Below, one piece after another: positions 34,367 through 44,375 of a stretch of DNA of 64,000 nt. The notes under the pieces are model-generated. The model worked only from the letters and a program-made list of their open reading frames with translations. It made no database searches and was not told the origin of the DNA. The translations under genes were made by a program, and so were the position numbers. The number at the start of each line of letters is the position of its first letter. The first letter of the stretch is position 1. The stretch is from positions 248,001 to 312,000 of the forward strand of contig CANLTE010000004.1 in assembly GCA_947493885.1 (NCBI GenBank). The letters are read 5' to 3'. This DNA comes from an uncultured Maribacter sp. GTDB lineage: Bacteria > Bacteroidota > Bacteroidia > Flavobacteriales > Flavobacteriaceae.

Positions 34367-36901
34367 TTATTTAGTTGATATAGATATTGTGTTACTTTTA
34401 ATGTTTGTTGCATTGGCAGAAATACTTACATCACCGGAAAGTCCTTTAATAGATTGAACAATTAACAGACATCTTCCTTGATTAGTGACTATTTGATTAG
34501 TGTTATAATCTTGAACGTTAGTAGCTGCTCCGTTATCCACACCAAGTACTTTTATATTCCCCTCTGATTTGAAATTTAACTTAACATTGCTTGTTTTAAC
34601 TGGATTTCCATTTTTATCTACTAATTGAGCCACAATATGTGCAACATCGTAACCGTCAGCATCTAAATTTGTTTTATCCACCGTTAGTTTTATTTCGGTA
34701 ACTTCTTCAGGTGTAATTAAGGTTGTACTTACATGTTTTCCATTTACACTACCCCTAGCTACCAATTTTCCAGCACTAAATGGTACAGCCCATTTATAAA
34801 TATGATCTTCGAAATCTGCTAATTTTTTTACACCTAAACTTTTTTCGTCTAAAAACAATTCTACCTCATCACAGTTAGAATACACTTCAACTGACACCAT
34901 TTCATTATCATCATAATCCCAATGATTATTTACATTATGCCAAATCCATAGTGCAGTTTTCCACGCCTCTGGATCTTTAGCTACTAACTCGCCAGTTTTT
35001 TCATCAATTTTATTAATAGACCAATCTAACTTCTGAGTTGCTATGTAAACCGAAGGCTCTTCTGACCATAACGATTTATACATATAAAAAGATGGTTTTT
35101 TAAACCCAGCCTGATCTAACAAACCTGAATTTAGAGTTTTTCTTGGCCACTGACCATTAGACTCCCCCATATAATCAATACCTGTCCATAAAAACGTTCC
35201 AGAAACATGATCACGCTCTTCAATTGCTTTCCATTCATGCCATTGCCCTAAATTTTCAGTTCCCATAAGAGGAAGGTCAGGGTAATTTTCACGACCATAG
35301 TCGTACAAAATTCTTCTATAACTAAATCCAATAATATCTAACGCATCCGCATAACCAGTTTCATAACTAGCAGTTGGAAGTATACAATTAGCTATTACAT
35401 ACCTAGTAGTATCTAATTCCTTTGTCCATTTGGATAACTTTTTAGCAGTTTCCCCAACATCGTACTTACCCTTGGGCAAGGTTGCTATCTTTTCCTTTAC
35501 CTGCTCTATAGAATACGGGGATTTTTCCCAGAAATAATTACCTGTCCACTCCATATTACCAAAGAAACCAGTAGCCTTTTGACTATTTGGATAAGTCCAT
35601 TCAATTTCATTACCAATACTCCATTGAATTATCGAAGGGTGATTACGATGAGAAAGCATTGTATTAGTTAAATCTTTCTTAGCCCAGTCTTGAAAGTAAC
35701 GACCATACCCTTGAGTAATAGTATCTACTTTAGTTTCCCATTTATTTAACCTTTTATCTTTTGGATTGTCCCATTCGTCAAAAAACTCGTCTTGAACCAA
35801 AATTCCCATCTCGTCGCATAACTCCAAAAACTCTTTTGAAGCTGGATTATGAGAAACTCTAATAGCATTACAACCACCATCTTTTAAATTCTGAAACCTT
35901 CTGCGCCACACCCCTTTTGGTACAGCAGAGCCAACAAGACCTCCATCATGGTGTAAACAAACGCCTTTTATTTTCATGTTTTTTCCGTTCAAGAAAAACC
36001 CTTTATCCACATCAAAAAGTATTGTTCTAATTCCAAAAGAGGTTTCCTTAACATCCACACTTTCCCCTGCTTCAACAACACTTGAAACAGCACGGTACAA
36101 ATACGGATTATCAACTCCCCAAAGTTCCGGATTATCAACTATTGCATTGGATTTAAATGTTTTTTCCTCTCCTGCTTGAAGTGAAACTTCATCAATTGAC
36201 TCTCCTACCTTAGCATCGTCTTTGTTAAATATTTCGGTAACAACTTTAAACGATTTTTCTACATCATAATCGTTCTTAACCTTTACATCAATGGTAACTT
36301 CAGCTTCAGTATCAGTTACAGATGGTGTTGTTATAAATGTTCCCCATATTGGTATATGAAGTTTATTTTTTACAATAATTTTTACATTTCTATAGATCCC
36401 AGAACCTGTATACCATCTACTATCAGCATACCTGTTGTGATCAACCTCGACCTCAATTGCATTTTCACCACTCTTTAAATGAGAGGTTATATCATAAAAA
36501 AATGGCGAATAACCATAAGGGTGAAAACCTAATTCTGCTCCGTTTAAGCTAACGGTTGCATTGTTATACACTCCATCAAATAAAATGAAAGCTTTTTGAT
36601 CTTCACTTAAAGGCAATGTGAAGTTTTTCTTGTAAATTCCTAAACCACCTGGCAAATAACCTGTAGCTCCTTCTCCTTTGATTGAATCAAAAGAATATTC
36701 TCTACTCCAATCATGAGGCAAAGTAACATTTTGCCATCCATTAGTGGAAATACCAAAAGCTGTGTCCACTAGTTTAAATTGCCAATCGAAATTAAAATCT
36801 TGTTGGCTTACATGATTCCGTGTCAATTCTTTTTTATCCCCTTCCGTACATGCTGCAACAAAAGTTAATAACAAAAGAACATAAATTAATTTTTTCTTCA
36901 T
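34367..36901 (-). CDS. GH2 beta-galactosidase, lipoprotein
   Basis: An 844-residue retaining exo-beta-galactosidase with a lipoprotein signal (VAACTEGD, Cys about 18). Layout: sugar-binding sandwich (about 35-185, [24 protein letters not shown]), Ig-like domain (190-300), TIM barrel (300-600) with the acid/base Glu in [11 protein letters not shown] near 430 and the nucleophile Glu in [10 protein letters not shown] near 546, and C-terminal Ig domains including the family-typical [12 protein letters not shown]. It is first in an operon with GH117; agar oligosaccharides are taken apart by alternating GH2 (D-Gal) and GH117 (L-AHG) steps, so this is the partner enzyme. A porphyran-specific role is possible. 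Confidence 0.92.
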   Translation of the reverse strand: MKKKLIYVLLLLTFVAACTEGDKKELTRNHVSQQDFNFDWQFKLVDTAFGISTNGWQNVTLPHDWSREYSFDSIKGEGATGYLPGGLGIYKKNFTLPLSEDQKAFILFDGVYNNATVSLNGAELGFHPYGYSPFFYDITSHLKSGENAIEVEVDHNRYADSRWYTGSGIYRNVKIIVKNKLHIPIWGTFITTPSVTDTEAEVTIDVKVKNDYDVEKSFKVVTEIFNKDDAKVGESIDEVSLQAGEEKTFKSNAIVDNPELWGVDNPYLYRAVSSVVEAGESVDVKETSFGIRTILFDVDKGFFLNGKNMKIKGVCLHHDGGLVGSAVPKGVWRRRFQNLKDGGCNAIRVSHNPASKEFLELCDEMGILVQDEFFDEWDNPKDKRLNKWETKVDTITQGYGRYFQDWAKKDLTNTMLSHRNHPSIIQWSIGNEIEWTYPNSQKATGFFGNMEWTGNYFWEKSPYSIEQVKEKIATLPKGKYDVGETAKKLSKWTKELDTTRYVIANCILPTASYETGYADALDIIGFSYRRILYDYGRENYPDLPLMGTENLGQWHEWKAIEERDHVSGTFLWTGIDYMGESNGQWPRKTLNSGLLDQAGFKKPSFYMYKSLWSEEPSVYIATQKLDWSINKIDEKTGELVAKDPEAWKTALWIWHNVNNHWDYDDNEMVSVEVYSNCDEVELFLDEKSLGVKKLADFEDHIYKWAVPFSAGKLVARGSVNGKHVSTTLITPEEVTEIKLTVDKTNLDADGYDVAHIVAQLVDKNGNPVKTSNVKLNFKSEGNIKVLGVDNGAATNVQDYNTNQIVTNQGRCLLIVQSIKGLSGDVSISANATNIKSNTISISTK

Positions 36902-37513
36902 TAAGAGTTTTAAGGTTTAAGTTTTTGATAACAACGTGCTTTTAGCACAAGCTTTTAAAATTAACCATATTCCCTTACAAACATGTCTAAACATCACTAG
37001 ACAAAAACTAAACATGACAATTTTCTCTATTTCAAAAACATAACAATCCAATAGACGTCAACTAAAACCAAACATAATTATTAAACCCTAAATATTTTAA
37101 GAAAAAACATGAATTAACAAACAATTACAACAATCAATACAAAGCTTTAAGCTCATATATAGTTATGATTACGTTAAAATTCAGTTAAAAAAAACTAAAT
37201 GAATCATTTTCAAAAATTTTAATGACGGAAAACATAAATAGATAAACATGACATGTTTTAAAAAAACTTTGATTTAACCCTAAATAATTCTTGACAATCA
37301 AAAAAAGCATCCTCTTTTTATCTAAACACCCATAAGCTCAATTTTAACATAATTTTAAAAAAAAACACCCCTGTTAAGTTTTTGTCAAGTGTCTTTAACT
37401 TAATCTAGTTTACTGACTTCTTAAATTAGCAGCAGATAAAATACGAAATCAATAAAATCGAAAGCCTCTTATTGCGTATTTGTCTAAAAAATCTATTAAC
37501 TCAAACTAATTTT
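36902..37513. promoter_or_regulatory. Divergent control region between GH2 and the second susC
   Basis: A 612-bp, very AT-rich gap between two divergent PUL operons. It holds repeated AAACATG motifs (about 36979-36985, 37010-37016, 37044-37250 more loosely), the inverted repeat TGTCTA-N8-TAGACA (36984-36989/36998-37003), a 15-bp palindrome AAACATG-A-CATGTTT (37244-37258), and a GTGC-TTTTA-GCAC hairpin near 36936 in the GH2 leader. A weak promoter for susC (TTTG near 37381, TAGTTTA near 37406) is possible. No reading frame of interest. Confidence 0.5.
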
Positions 37514-40500
37514 ATGAAAAGAACAATGAAATTATGGAAAAAATCACTTCACATGCTTGTGTTTTTCCTATGCTTAAGTGTTCCGAAAATGCACGCACAA
37601 GACGTCGTTACGGGACAAGTATTAGATGATCAAGGTATACCTCTACCCGGGGTTACTGTAATAGTCTCTGGTACAACAACGGGATCTGTAGCTGATATAG
37701 ATGGAAACTACAGTATAGCAGCATCTGAAGGTGATGTCCTAGAGTTTTCGTATATTGGATTTAAGACGGAAACAAGAAAAGTTGGAACATCGAAGGTTGT
37801 AAACATTCAAATGAATGAAGACACACAATACCTTGAAGAGGTAGTTGTTGTTGGTTACGGTACTCAGAAAAAGAAAGAAGTAACCGGTGCTGTTGCTAAG
37901 GTGGGAGCTGAAGAATTAGTAAAGGTTGCTGTATCTGATATTGGTGCCGCAATTCAAGGTAAAGTAGCTGGGGTAAACATCCAAGCTGCAAGTGGGCGTC
38001 CAGGTGAAGCTGCTAACGTGCAAATTCGTGGATTAGTTTCTTTAAACGGAGGAGAGCCATTATACGTAGTGGATAATATCCCACAAGAGGGCAATCCTAA
38101 TTTGGCTCCTGAACAAATTGAGTCTATCGATATTCTTAAAGATGGTGCATCAGCTTCTATTTATGGAGTGCGTGGTGCAGGGGGTGTAATTTTGATTACA
38201 ACAAAACGTGGTAAAAAAGGTAAAATGAAGGTAGATGTAAATATGTTTACGGGTATCCAAAACATTACTTCAGGAACTCCATTATCAAGCACAGCTGATT
38301 ATCTCTATGTTAGGGAGACTTCTGATCAAGTAAATGGTGTTGAGCCACAAACATTTAGAATAAATTCTAACGCCTTAGATTTTGATACAAACTTTGTTGA
38401 AGAAGTACAAAACGACAATGCGGTGGTACAAAATTTTAATGTAAATTTATCTGGAGGTTCTGAAAACCTAACCTACAATTATAATACTACCTATTACAAG
38501 CAAGAAGGTACTATAATCAATTCAGATTTTGATCGTTTAACAAACCGTATTACTGGGCAGTTTACTAAAGGAAAATTTAAAGCTTTTGCATCTGCTAGTT
38601 TAACAACAGAAAACCGTAAGCAAGAACCTTGGAATATCTTTGGATTTGCTATAGGTAACCCTCCCCACACAGCTCCTTTTAGTGCATTTGAACCAGATGG
38701 TCAAAATACAGTACAATTAGATGATGTGGATAACGCAATATTTTATGGCTTTTTAGCACGTCAGTTAGATAATACCGATGATAGAGAAACTAAAAGAACC
38801 AGTATTTCTTTAAATGCGGAGTACGAAATTTTAGATGGATTGAGTTATAAATTAAATATTGGCCGTAATGAGGGTCAGAATTTTAGAAAATTCTTTCAGC
38901 CCCAATATATAGCTTTAGACCGTAATGGAGATCCTGTTATATCTGGTTCTACGCCACAGGCTAGTTTGCAATACAATCAATGGTTTTCTAAAAGAGAGAC
39001 TATAGAACACATTTTAAATTATAAAAAATCTTTTGGAAAGCATAATTTAAATTTAATAGCAGCAGCTTCTTACGAAAAGTACCAATTTAGAACCTTGAAT
39101 ACAGGTACGGTTTTTGCTGAGGATGCATCTAATGATGTACAAGTACTAAATGCCGGAGCTGAGCCACAGACTCCAAGTGAAAATAGAAATGCCAATACTT
39201 TGGCGGGTAAATTAGGTAGAATACAATACAATTATGATGGTAAGTATCTTTTTACTGCTAGTATTAGACGTGATGGTTCTTCTAAATTTCCTTCAAAGAA
39301 TAGATACGAAAACTTCTATGGTTTTTCAGCAGGATGGAACGTAAGCGATGAAGAATGGTTTAATGTAGATGCTATTAGCAATTTAAAAATTCGTGGTAGT
39401 TGGGCACAAGTAGGATTTAATGGTATTAATGATTACACATTCATACCAGTAATCGAATCGGGTGTGAATTATCCTTTTGGCGTTGATGAAAATTTACAAA
39501 ACGGTTTAGTGCAACGTAGATTTGCAAACCCTGATGTACAATGGGAAACTCAAGTTTCTTCAAATATTGGTTTTGAGTTGGGCTTATTTAACAATAAGTT
39601 AAACATTACAGCAGATGTTTATAAAAATGACAAGGAAGATATGTTACTTAATGAACTAACTGGTCCTTCTGCTGGTTTGTGGCAACCACGAGCAACAAAT
39701 GTATATGGGTCTATACCTATAAATGCTGGTAATATGGTAAATAAAGGTGTTGAGGTTGCTGTTAACTATAAAGGTACAATAGCCGAAGATTTTAAATTTG
39801 GAATTTCTGGAACTTGGACGCTAAATGATAACAAGATTACCAATTTAAATGGTAAAACACTTGGTGCTAATGGAGGTAGAATTAGGAATTTTGATGGTAG
39901 TACTAGTAATCTTTCAACAACTATTTTAAGATTAGGAGAACCAGCTGGGGCCTTCTATTTATACCAACATGATGGGGTAATAAAAACACCAGAAGAATTG
40001 GCTGAGTACCAGGCATTAAACACATCTAGTATTGGTTCTCCTGAATTGGGAGATATCAAGTTTAAAGATATTAATGGTGATGGTGCTATTAATGATGCGG
40101 ATCGTTTATTCTCTGGTTCAGGTATTCCACAATGGGAAGCTGGTTTAAATCTTGATTTGGGTTATAAAAATTGGGATTTTTCTGTTCAAGGTTATTTGGC
40201 TTATGGTGCAGAAATATATAACGGTAATAAGGTGTTAGCTTATCAGGGCGGGCGTCATCAAGATCAAGTTTTTCAATGGACCCCTCAGAATGCAAATTCT
40301 GATATTCCTACCCATAGAGGCAACCAACACTTTAACGTACAACCATTTTCAGATTGGTTCTTAGAAGATGGTACCTATTTACGTATTAGATCTTTGACTC
40401 TAGGATATACTGTTCCAAACACACAAGATTATGGAGTTGAAAAAATTAGATTATACTTATCTTCTGTAAATCCATTTACATTTACTAATTATACGGGTTA

Positions 40501-40603
40501 TGATCCAGAGGTAGGTGGTAATAGTCTATTTAATAGAGGTGTAGATAATGGAAATTATCCAATCGCTCGTCAATTTATGATGGGTGTTCAATTAAGTTTC
40601 TAA
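37514..40603 (+). CDS. SusC/RagA-family TonB-dependent importer (second system)
   Basis: A 1029-residue outer-membrane channel from the chosen start (MKRTMKLWKKSLHM), which gives a proper signal peptide ending near PKMHAQ; a farther upstream Met would precede it with unlikely residues. Domains are the regulatory-like Ig fold (about 30-105, VVTGQVLDDQGIPLPGVTV), the plug (EEVVVVGYGTQKKKEVTGAV, NVQIRGLVSL) and the barrel ending GVQLSF. No STN extension. It heads a plus-strand susC-susD-SGBP operon divergent from GH2-GH117. Having two whole systems suggests two galactan fractions, for instance neutral and substituted repeats. Confidence 0.95.
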   Translation: MKRTMKLWKKSLHMLVFFLCLSVPKMHAQDVVTGQVLDDQGIPLPGVTVIVSGTTTGSVADIDGNYSIAASEGDVLEFSYIGFKTETRKVGTSKVVNIQMNEDTQYLEEVVVVGYGTQKKKEVTGAVAKVGAEELVKVAVSDIGAAIQGKVAGVNIQAASGRPGEAANVQIRGLVSLNGGEPLYVVDNIPQEGNPNLAPEQIESIDILKDGASASIYGVRGAGGVILITTKRGKKGKMKVDVNMFTGIQNITSGTPLSSTADYLYVRETSDQVNGVEPQTFRINSNALDFDTNFVEEVQNDNAVVQNFNVNLSGGSENLTYNYNTTYYKQEGTIINSDFDRLTNRITGQFTKGKFKAFASASLTTENRKQEPWNIFGFAIGNPPHTAPFSAFEPDGQNTVQLDDVDNAIFYGFLARQLDNTDDRETKRTSISLNAEYEILDGLSYKLNIGRNEGQNFRKFFQPQYIALDRNGDPVISGSTPQASLQYNQWFSKRETIEHILNYKKSFGKHNLNLIAAASYEKYQFRTLNTGTVFAEDASNDVQVLNAGAEPQTPSENRNANTLAGKLGRIQYNYDGKYLFTASIRRDGSSKFPSKNRYENFYGFSAGWNVSDEEWFNVDAISNLKIRGSWAQVGFNGINDYTFIPVIESGVNYPFGVDENLQNGLVQRRFANPDVQWETQVSSNIGFELGLFNNKLNITADVYKNDKEDMLLNELTGPSAGLWQPRATNVYGSIPINAGNMVNKGVEVAVNYKGTIAEDFKFGISGTWTLNDNKITNLNGKTLGANGGRIRNFDGSTSNLSTTILRLGEPAGAFYLYQHDGVIKTPEELAEYQALNTSSIGSPELGDIKFKDINGDGAINDADRLFSGSGIPQWEAGLNLDLGYKNWDFSVQGYLAYGAEIYNGNKVLAYQGGRHQDQVFQWTPQNANSDIPTHRGNQHFNVQPFSDWFLEDGTYLRIRSLTLGYTVPNTQDYGVEKIRLYLSSVNPFTFTNYTGYDPEVGGNSLFNRGVDNGNYPIARQFMMGVQLSF

Positions 40604-40613
40604 AAAAAAAACT

Positions 40614-42344
40614 ATGAAATCAATGAATAAAATAATAATAAAAAGTCTTGCTCTTCTTGCACTAGTTAGTACTAGTTGTAACGAAAGCACATTTTTAGAT
40701 GAACAAAATCCAAATGCGCTTACAGAAAGTAACTTTTGGAAAACAGAGGGTCATTTTAATTCTGCGCTTACTACAGTGTATGGTGCTTTACAGAACCGAG
40801 GGGTGAGTGGTTCTGAATTGGTACAGGAGTTCGTATTAGGAGATATCGCTGGTACTCAACCTTGGTATCGTCCTTCTCCTTTTAGAAATTTAACTTATAA
40901 TAACGCTCAAAATCACGTTACGAACAAGTGGGAAGAGCTGTATATTGGTGTTTTTAGAGCAAATACCATACTTACTCAATTAGAAAAAGTTGAGGAAGAT
41001 ATTTTAGATGCTGAGGCTAAAGCAATAATTGAAGGGGAAGTGAGATTTTTGAGAGCGTTCTTTTATTTTCAAATTGTACACACCTATGGAGGTGCAATGA
41101 TACATGATGGGGTTGCTCAAACTATAGCAGAATTGAGCAAACCCTTATCAAGTATTGATGATGTTAACACGCAGGTAATTATTCCAGATCTTGAATTTGC
41201 AATGAACAACTTGCCTGAATCATGGGAAGCAGATCAAGTAGGTAGAGCTACATGGGGAGCTGCTACATCACTATTAGGTAAAGTGTATTTATATGACCAA
41301 CAATGGGGTCAAGCAGCAACTTTATTCAAACAAGTAATAGATTCTGATATATACGGTTTAACACGTAATATTGAAGATAACTTTACGCATTTTAATGAGT
41401 TTAATGAAGAGTCTATTTTTGAAGTAAATTTCTCGTTCGATTTAGTCCCAGGAGCTGGTGGTGCTTTTAAAGATGATACCACAACAGGTGTTATAGGATC
41501 TGAGGCAACTGCTATGTCCAATGAAATAGGTACCCTTGCGCATGGTGCTTTTAACACGGTTTTAACATCGTATAGTTTGCATGAATTGTTAGTGCATGAC
41601 GAGGTAGATCCAAACAACCCTATTAACAACGGTAATGTAGAATCGCGCAGAATGAATTATACCATTGCTCCTAGAAATGGGGAAGGCGATTATTATTTAG
41701 AGCCATTTGCTGAATCTAAAGCTAGTTGGGGTGGTGGAATAAGTGCATACGTAAAAAAACATTCTAACTGGTATCATATGGACGCAGAGCCTCTAATGGG
41801 ACGTAGTGGAATAAACTTTAGACATATTCGTTATGCAGATGTTCTATTAATGTATGCCGAAGCTATAATCAATGATAATGGTGATTTTATGACTGCTATT
41901 GAATATATTGATATGGTAAGAAGTCGTGCAGGTGTATATACCTTACAACAGTATATGAATATGAATGGTGGAATGTTTCCTGCCTTTCATGTGAGTCCAC
42001 AAGTTAATGATGGGAATCTAACTTTTGTTGCTCCTAATGCACAAACAGTAATGGAACATATTCAAAAAGTAGAGCGAAAAATAGAGCTTTGTTTTGAAGG
42101 ACATCGTTACAAAGATTTAGTTCGATGGGGCATCGTTAAAGAAGTTTTTGATGAATTACGTGCTGATGAAGTTTGGAGAAATGATAATTTAGATGTTTCG
42201 GGTGAAGGTGTAGCCCCTTTATTTATACCGGGATTTGTTAGACAAGATTTCCTGCTTGCCGCTGATAACTATCAATCGGATCAACACGACTATTACCCAG
42301 TTCCTACAGGAGAAGCATTAAATAATCCAAATTTTAATAATTAA
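40614..42344 (+). CDS. SusD/RagB-family outer-membrane lipoprotein (second system)
   Basis: A 576-residue SusD with lipobox VSTSC and the following NESTFLDEQNPNALTESNFWKT, an EVRFLRAFFYFQIV motif, and RHIRYADVLLMYAEAI in the C-terminal half. Starts at codon 1 or codon 4 (MNKIII) are both reasonable. It lies 10 bases after susC and 11 before the SGBP start. Partner of the second SusC; substrate inferred as agar-type oligosaccharides. Confidence 0.92.
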   Translation: MKSMNKIIIKSLALLALVSTSCNESTFLDEQNPNALTESNFWKTEGHFNSALTTVYGALQNRGVSGSELVQEFVLGDIAGTQPWYRPSPFRNLTYNNAQNHVTNKWEELYIGVFRANTILTQLEKVEEDILDAEAKAIIEGEVRFLRAFFYFQIVHTYGGAMIHDGVAQTIAELSKPLSSIDDVNTQVIIPDLEFAMNNLPESWEADQVGRATWGAATSLLGKVYLYDQQWGQAATLFKQVIDSDIYGLTRNIEDNFTHFNEFNEESIFEVNFSFDLVPGAGGAFKDDTTTGVIGSEATAMSNEIGTLAHGAFNTVLTSYSLHELLVHDEVDPNNPINNGNVESRRMNYTIAPRNGEGDYYLEPFAESKASWGGGISAYVKKHSNWYHMDAEPLMGRSGINFRHIRYADVLLMYAEAIINDNGDFMTAIEYIDMVRSRAGVYTLQQYMNMNGGMFPAFHVSPQVNDGNLTFVAPNAQTVMEHIQKVERKIELCFEGHRYKDLVRWGIVKEVFDELRADEVWRNDNLDVSGEGVAPLFIPGFVRQDFLLAADNYQSDQHDYYPVPTGEALNNPNFNN

Positions 42345-42355
42345 AATTGCTAGAT

Positions 42356-43972
42356 ATGAAACAAAATAAATTTTTAAGTATGTTCTTCGTCTTGGCTTTG
42401 CTTTTTGTGAGCTGCGAAGAGGAAGATGATTTAAACCTAAATGATACCAATCATCGAATTATTGTAACCTCCGAAATGAACTTTGAAAACAAAGTAATTG
42501 TTGGTGGAGATATAGATTTTGGGGATATTTCACGAGGTGTTGAATCTAGAACATGGACGCTTCCTGAAAATGGGCGTATTGTTTCTGGAGGAAGTGGACA
42601 GACATCGTCCGAAAATGTTATTAAAGCAAAATTTAATAAAGCAGGTATTTATAATGTTGTTCTTAATCAAAAATTCAAAGGAAATGTTTTTCGTAATGAA
42701 GATAGTAGTGAACCTAGCGATACTAGAGAGTTAGATACAACCATTGTAGTAACCGTACTAGATTCAATTACTTCAGTGTTAAAGGTACATCGTGTTAATC
42801 CAGATGGTAGTACTGGCACGGAGCTAAATTTAGCAGATAATGCTGAACATGAATTAGAAGCGAGTAATTTCATTCGTTTAAGTTATACAGCAATTGGAGA
42901 ACCTCAGAATATAAATTGGTCTTCTGAGGGTGGTAAACCCAATAAAATTAATCATGAGCTTACAGATGATTTTGTAGATATGAAATTTAGTAAGTTAGGC
43001 TCTTGGGATTTACAATACATAGCTGATAGATTTCGCCCTACCGACGCCGATACCCTTTTCTTTGAAAAATTAATAAAAGTAATTCCATCTTCTGCTCCTG
43101 TAACACTAGATAGACTAGAAGAAAAAGACAATAAAATTCTCTTAGAATTTAGTAGAGAAATAGATGATACTACTGTTAATGCTGGTGATTTTACGGTTAG
43201 AATAGAAAACAATACGGATGAAATGAATCCTATTGTGCTTAATCCTACAGTTACTTCCGCCACGGTAGATAGTAATGAGGCAACAATTGTTATTCTAGAA
43301 TTAGATAACGAACCACTTTATATTGATGATCAAATTTATGTATCTTATACTCCTGGTGGTTTAACAACTACTGACGAAGTTGCTTCTGATGCTATCGTTG
43401 ATGCGCTGGTAACTGAGTTTACCGAGCCTGAAAACATTTTTGCTCTTAATGGTGTTGATTATGGTTTTGAATCTACAACAGCTAATAGCCCTGAAGATGG
43501 TGGAGGTGACTGGCCATATCAAAATTGGGGAGGCAATTGGGGCCAATATGATATAGGCACTAATTTCGATCTTCCATTTGAAGGAGATAAAAGTATGCTT
43601 ATAAATTTTAGACCAAATGGAGGAATGATTATTGCAGCTCAACCCGAATTCACAATCGAAGGAGGAAAGACTTATGAAATTAGTTATTGGCTGTATTTAG
43701 TAGATCCAATTTCTGATGCCCCTACTGGTGATGCTGCATCAGATATTAGATTCTATGATGGACCTTGGTCTTTTGCAGATGTAGTAGGTACAGTTTTTGA
43801 ACCAGATATGCCAGCTGGTGAATGGATTTACCAAAGTGCAACTTGGCAACAAGGCAACACTTCACAAATAAAATTCTTAATAAGAGGACAAAATGCGAAC
43901 TATAATGGTCCTATTAAATTTTATATCGATAATATGAAGTTAAGCCAACTTAACTTAAGACCTCAACCGTAA
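42356..43972 (+). CDS. Surface glycan-binding lipoprotein of the second SusCD system
   Basis: A 538-residue lipoprotein. The ATG at 42356 is chosen over a TTG three codons earlier because it gives the classic MKQNKFLSMF... LFVSCEEEDD lipoprotein start with an acidic export tail. It has PKD/Ig-like segments (about 30-250), an Ig-like linker ending in DQIYVSYTPGGLTT, and a C-terminal jelly roll (about 375-535) rich in Trp/Asn/Gly (DGGGDWPYQNWGGNWGQYD), a plausible sugar-binding face. The layout equals the SGBP at 18504-20132, including the closing IDNMKLSQLNLRPQP, so the two sets are paralogous. Confidence 0.78.
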   Translation: MKQNKFLSMFFVLALLFVSCEEEDDLNLNDTNHRIIVTSEMNFENKVIVGGDIDFGDISRGVESRTWTLPENGRIVSGGSGQTSSENVIKAKFNKAGIYNVVLNQKFKGNVFRNEDSSEPSDTRELDTTIVVTVLDSITSVLKVHRVNPDGSTGTELNLADNAEHELEASNFIRLSYTAIGEPQNINWSSEGGKPNKINHELTDDFVDMKFSKLGSWDLQYIADRFRPTDADTLFFEKLIKVIPSSAPVTLDRLEEKDNKILLEFSREIDDTTVNAGDFTVRIENNTDEMNPIVLNPTVTSATVDSNEATIVILELDNEPLYIDDQIYVSYTPGGLTTTDEVASDAIVDALVTEFTEPENIFALNGVDYGFESTTANSPEDGGGDWPYQNWGGNWGQYDIGTNFDLPFEGDKSMLINFRPNGGMIIAAQPEFTIEGGKTYEISYWLYLVDPISDAPTGDAASDIRFYDGPWSFADVVGTVFEPDMPAGEWIYQSATWQQGNTSQIKFLIRGQNANYNGPIKFYIDNMKLSQLNLRPQP

Positions 43973-44375
43973 TGGTTAAATTTTAACTAGTAGAGTTAGT
44001 TAGTTTGTTAATAAGGGGTGATTAAACGAAAGTTTAATTGCCCTTTTGTTTTTTAGTCATAGTCTTTCTTATTTATAATAACCCTAAAGGTAAACTCACC
44101 AGATATTAGCTTAGAGTAGATTCAATTGAATAAAATGGTTTTGAAACAAAATCTGACAATCACTTTCAGAAGCCATATAGCTATCACTTTTTCATTACTA
44201 CGTATCTTCCAATAGTGTTTATATAAACCCTTCTCCCTGTATTGTCCACTAACTCAAGGAAGATGAGCGAGACCTCTCTGTAGTAATTTTTATTATTTTG
44301 GCAATTTTCGATGTGTCAAGGTTAGAAAAAGAATATATATAGTAGCTCTTCTCCTCTCCCCTCACCTCAATAAAA
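43973..44375. other. Gap between the second SGBP and the TPR-LuxR gene
   Basis: The first 80 bases hold the terminator at 44013-44054. The remaining 320 bases show no credible reading frame, promoter or repeat. Confidence 0.5.
44013..44054 (+). terminator. Terminator of the second susC-susD-SGBP operon
   Basis: A 15-bp stem with three G-T wobbles (arms 44013-44027 and 44032-44046) closed by a GAAA tetraloop, followed by a T-rich tail. It lies about 40 bases past the SGBP stop. Confidence 0.85.
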
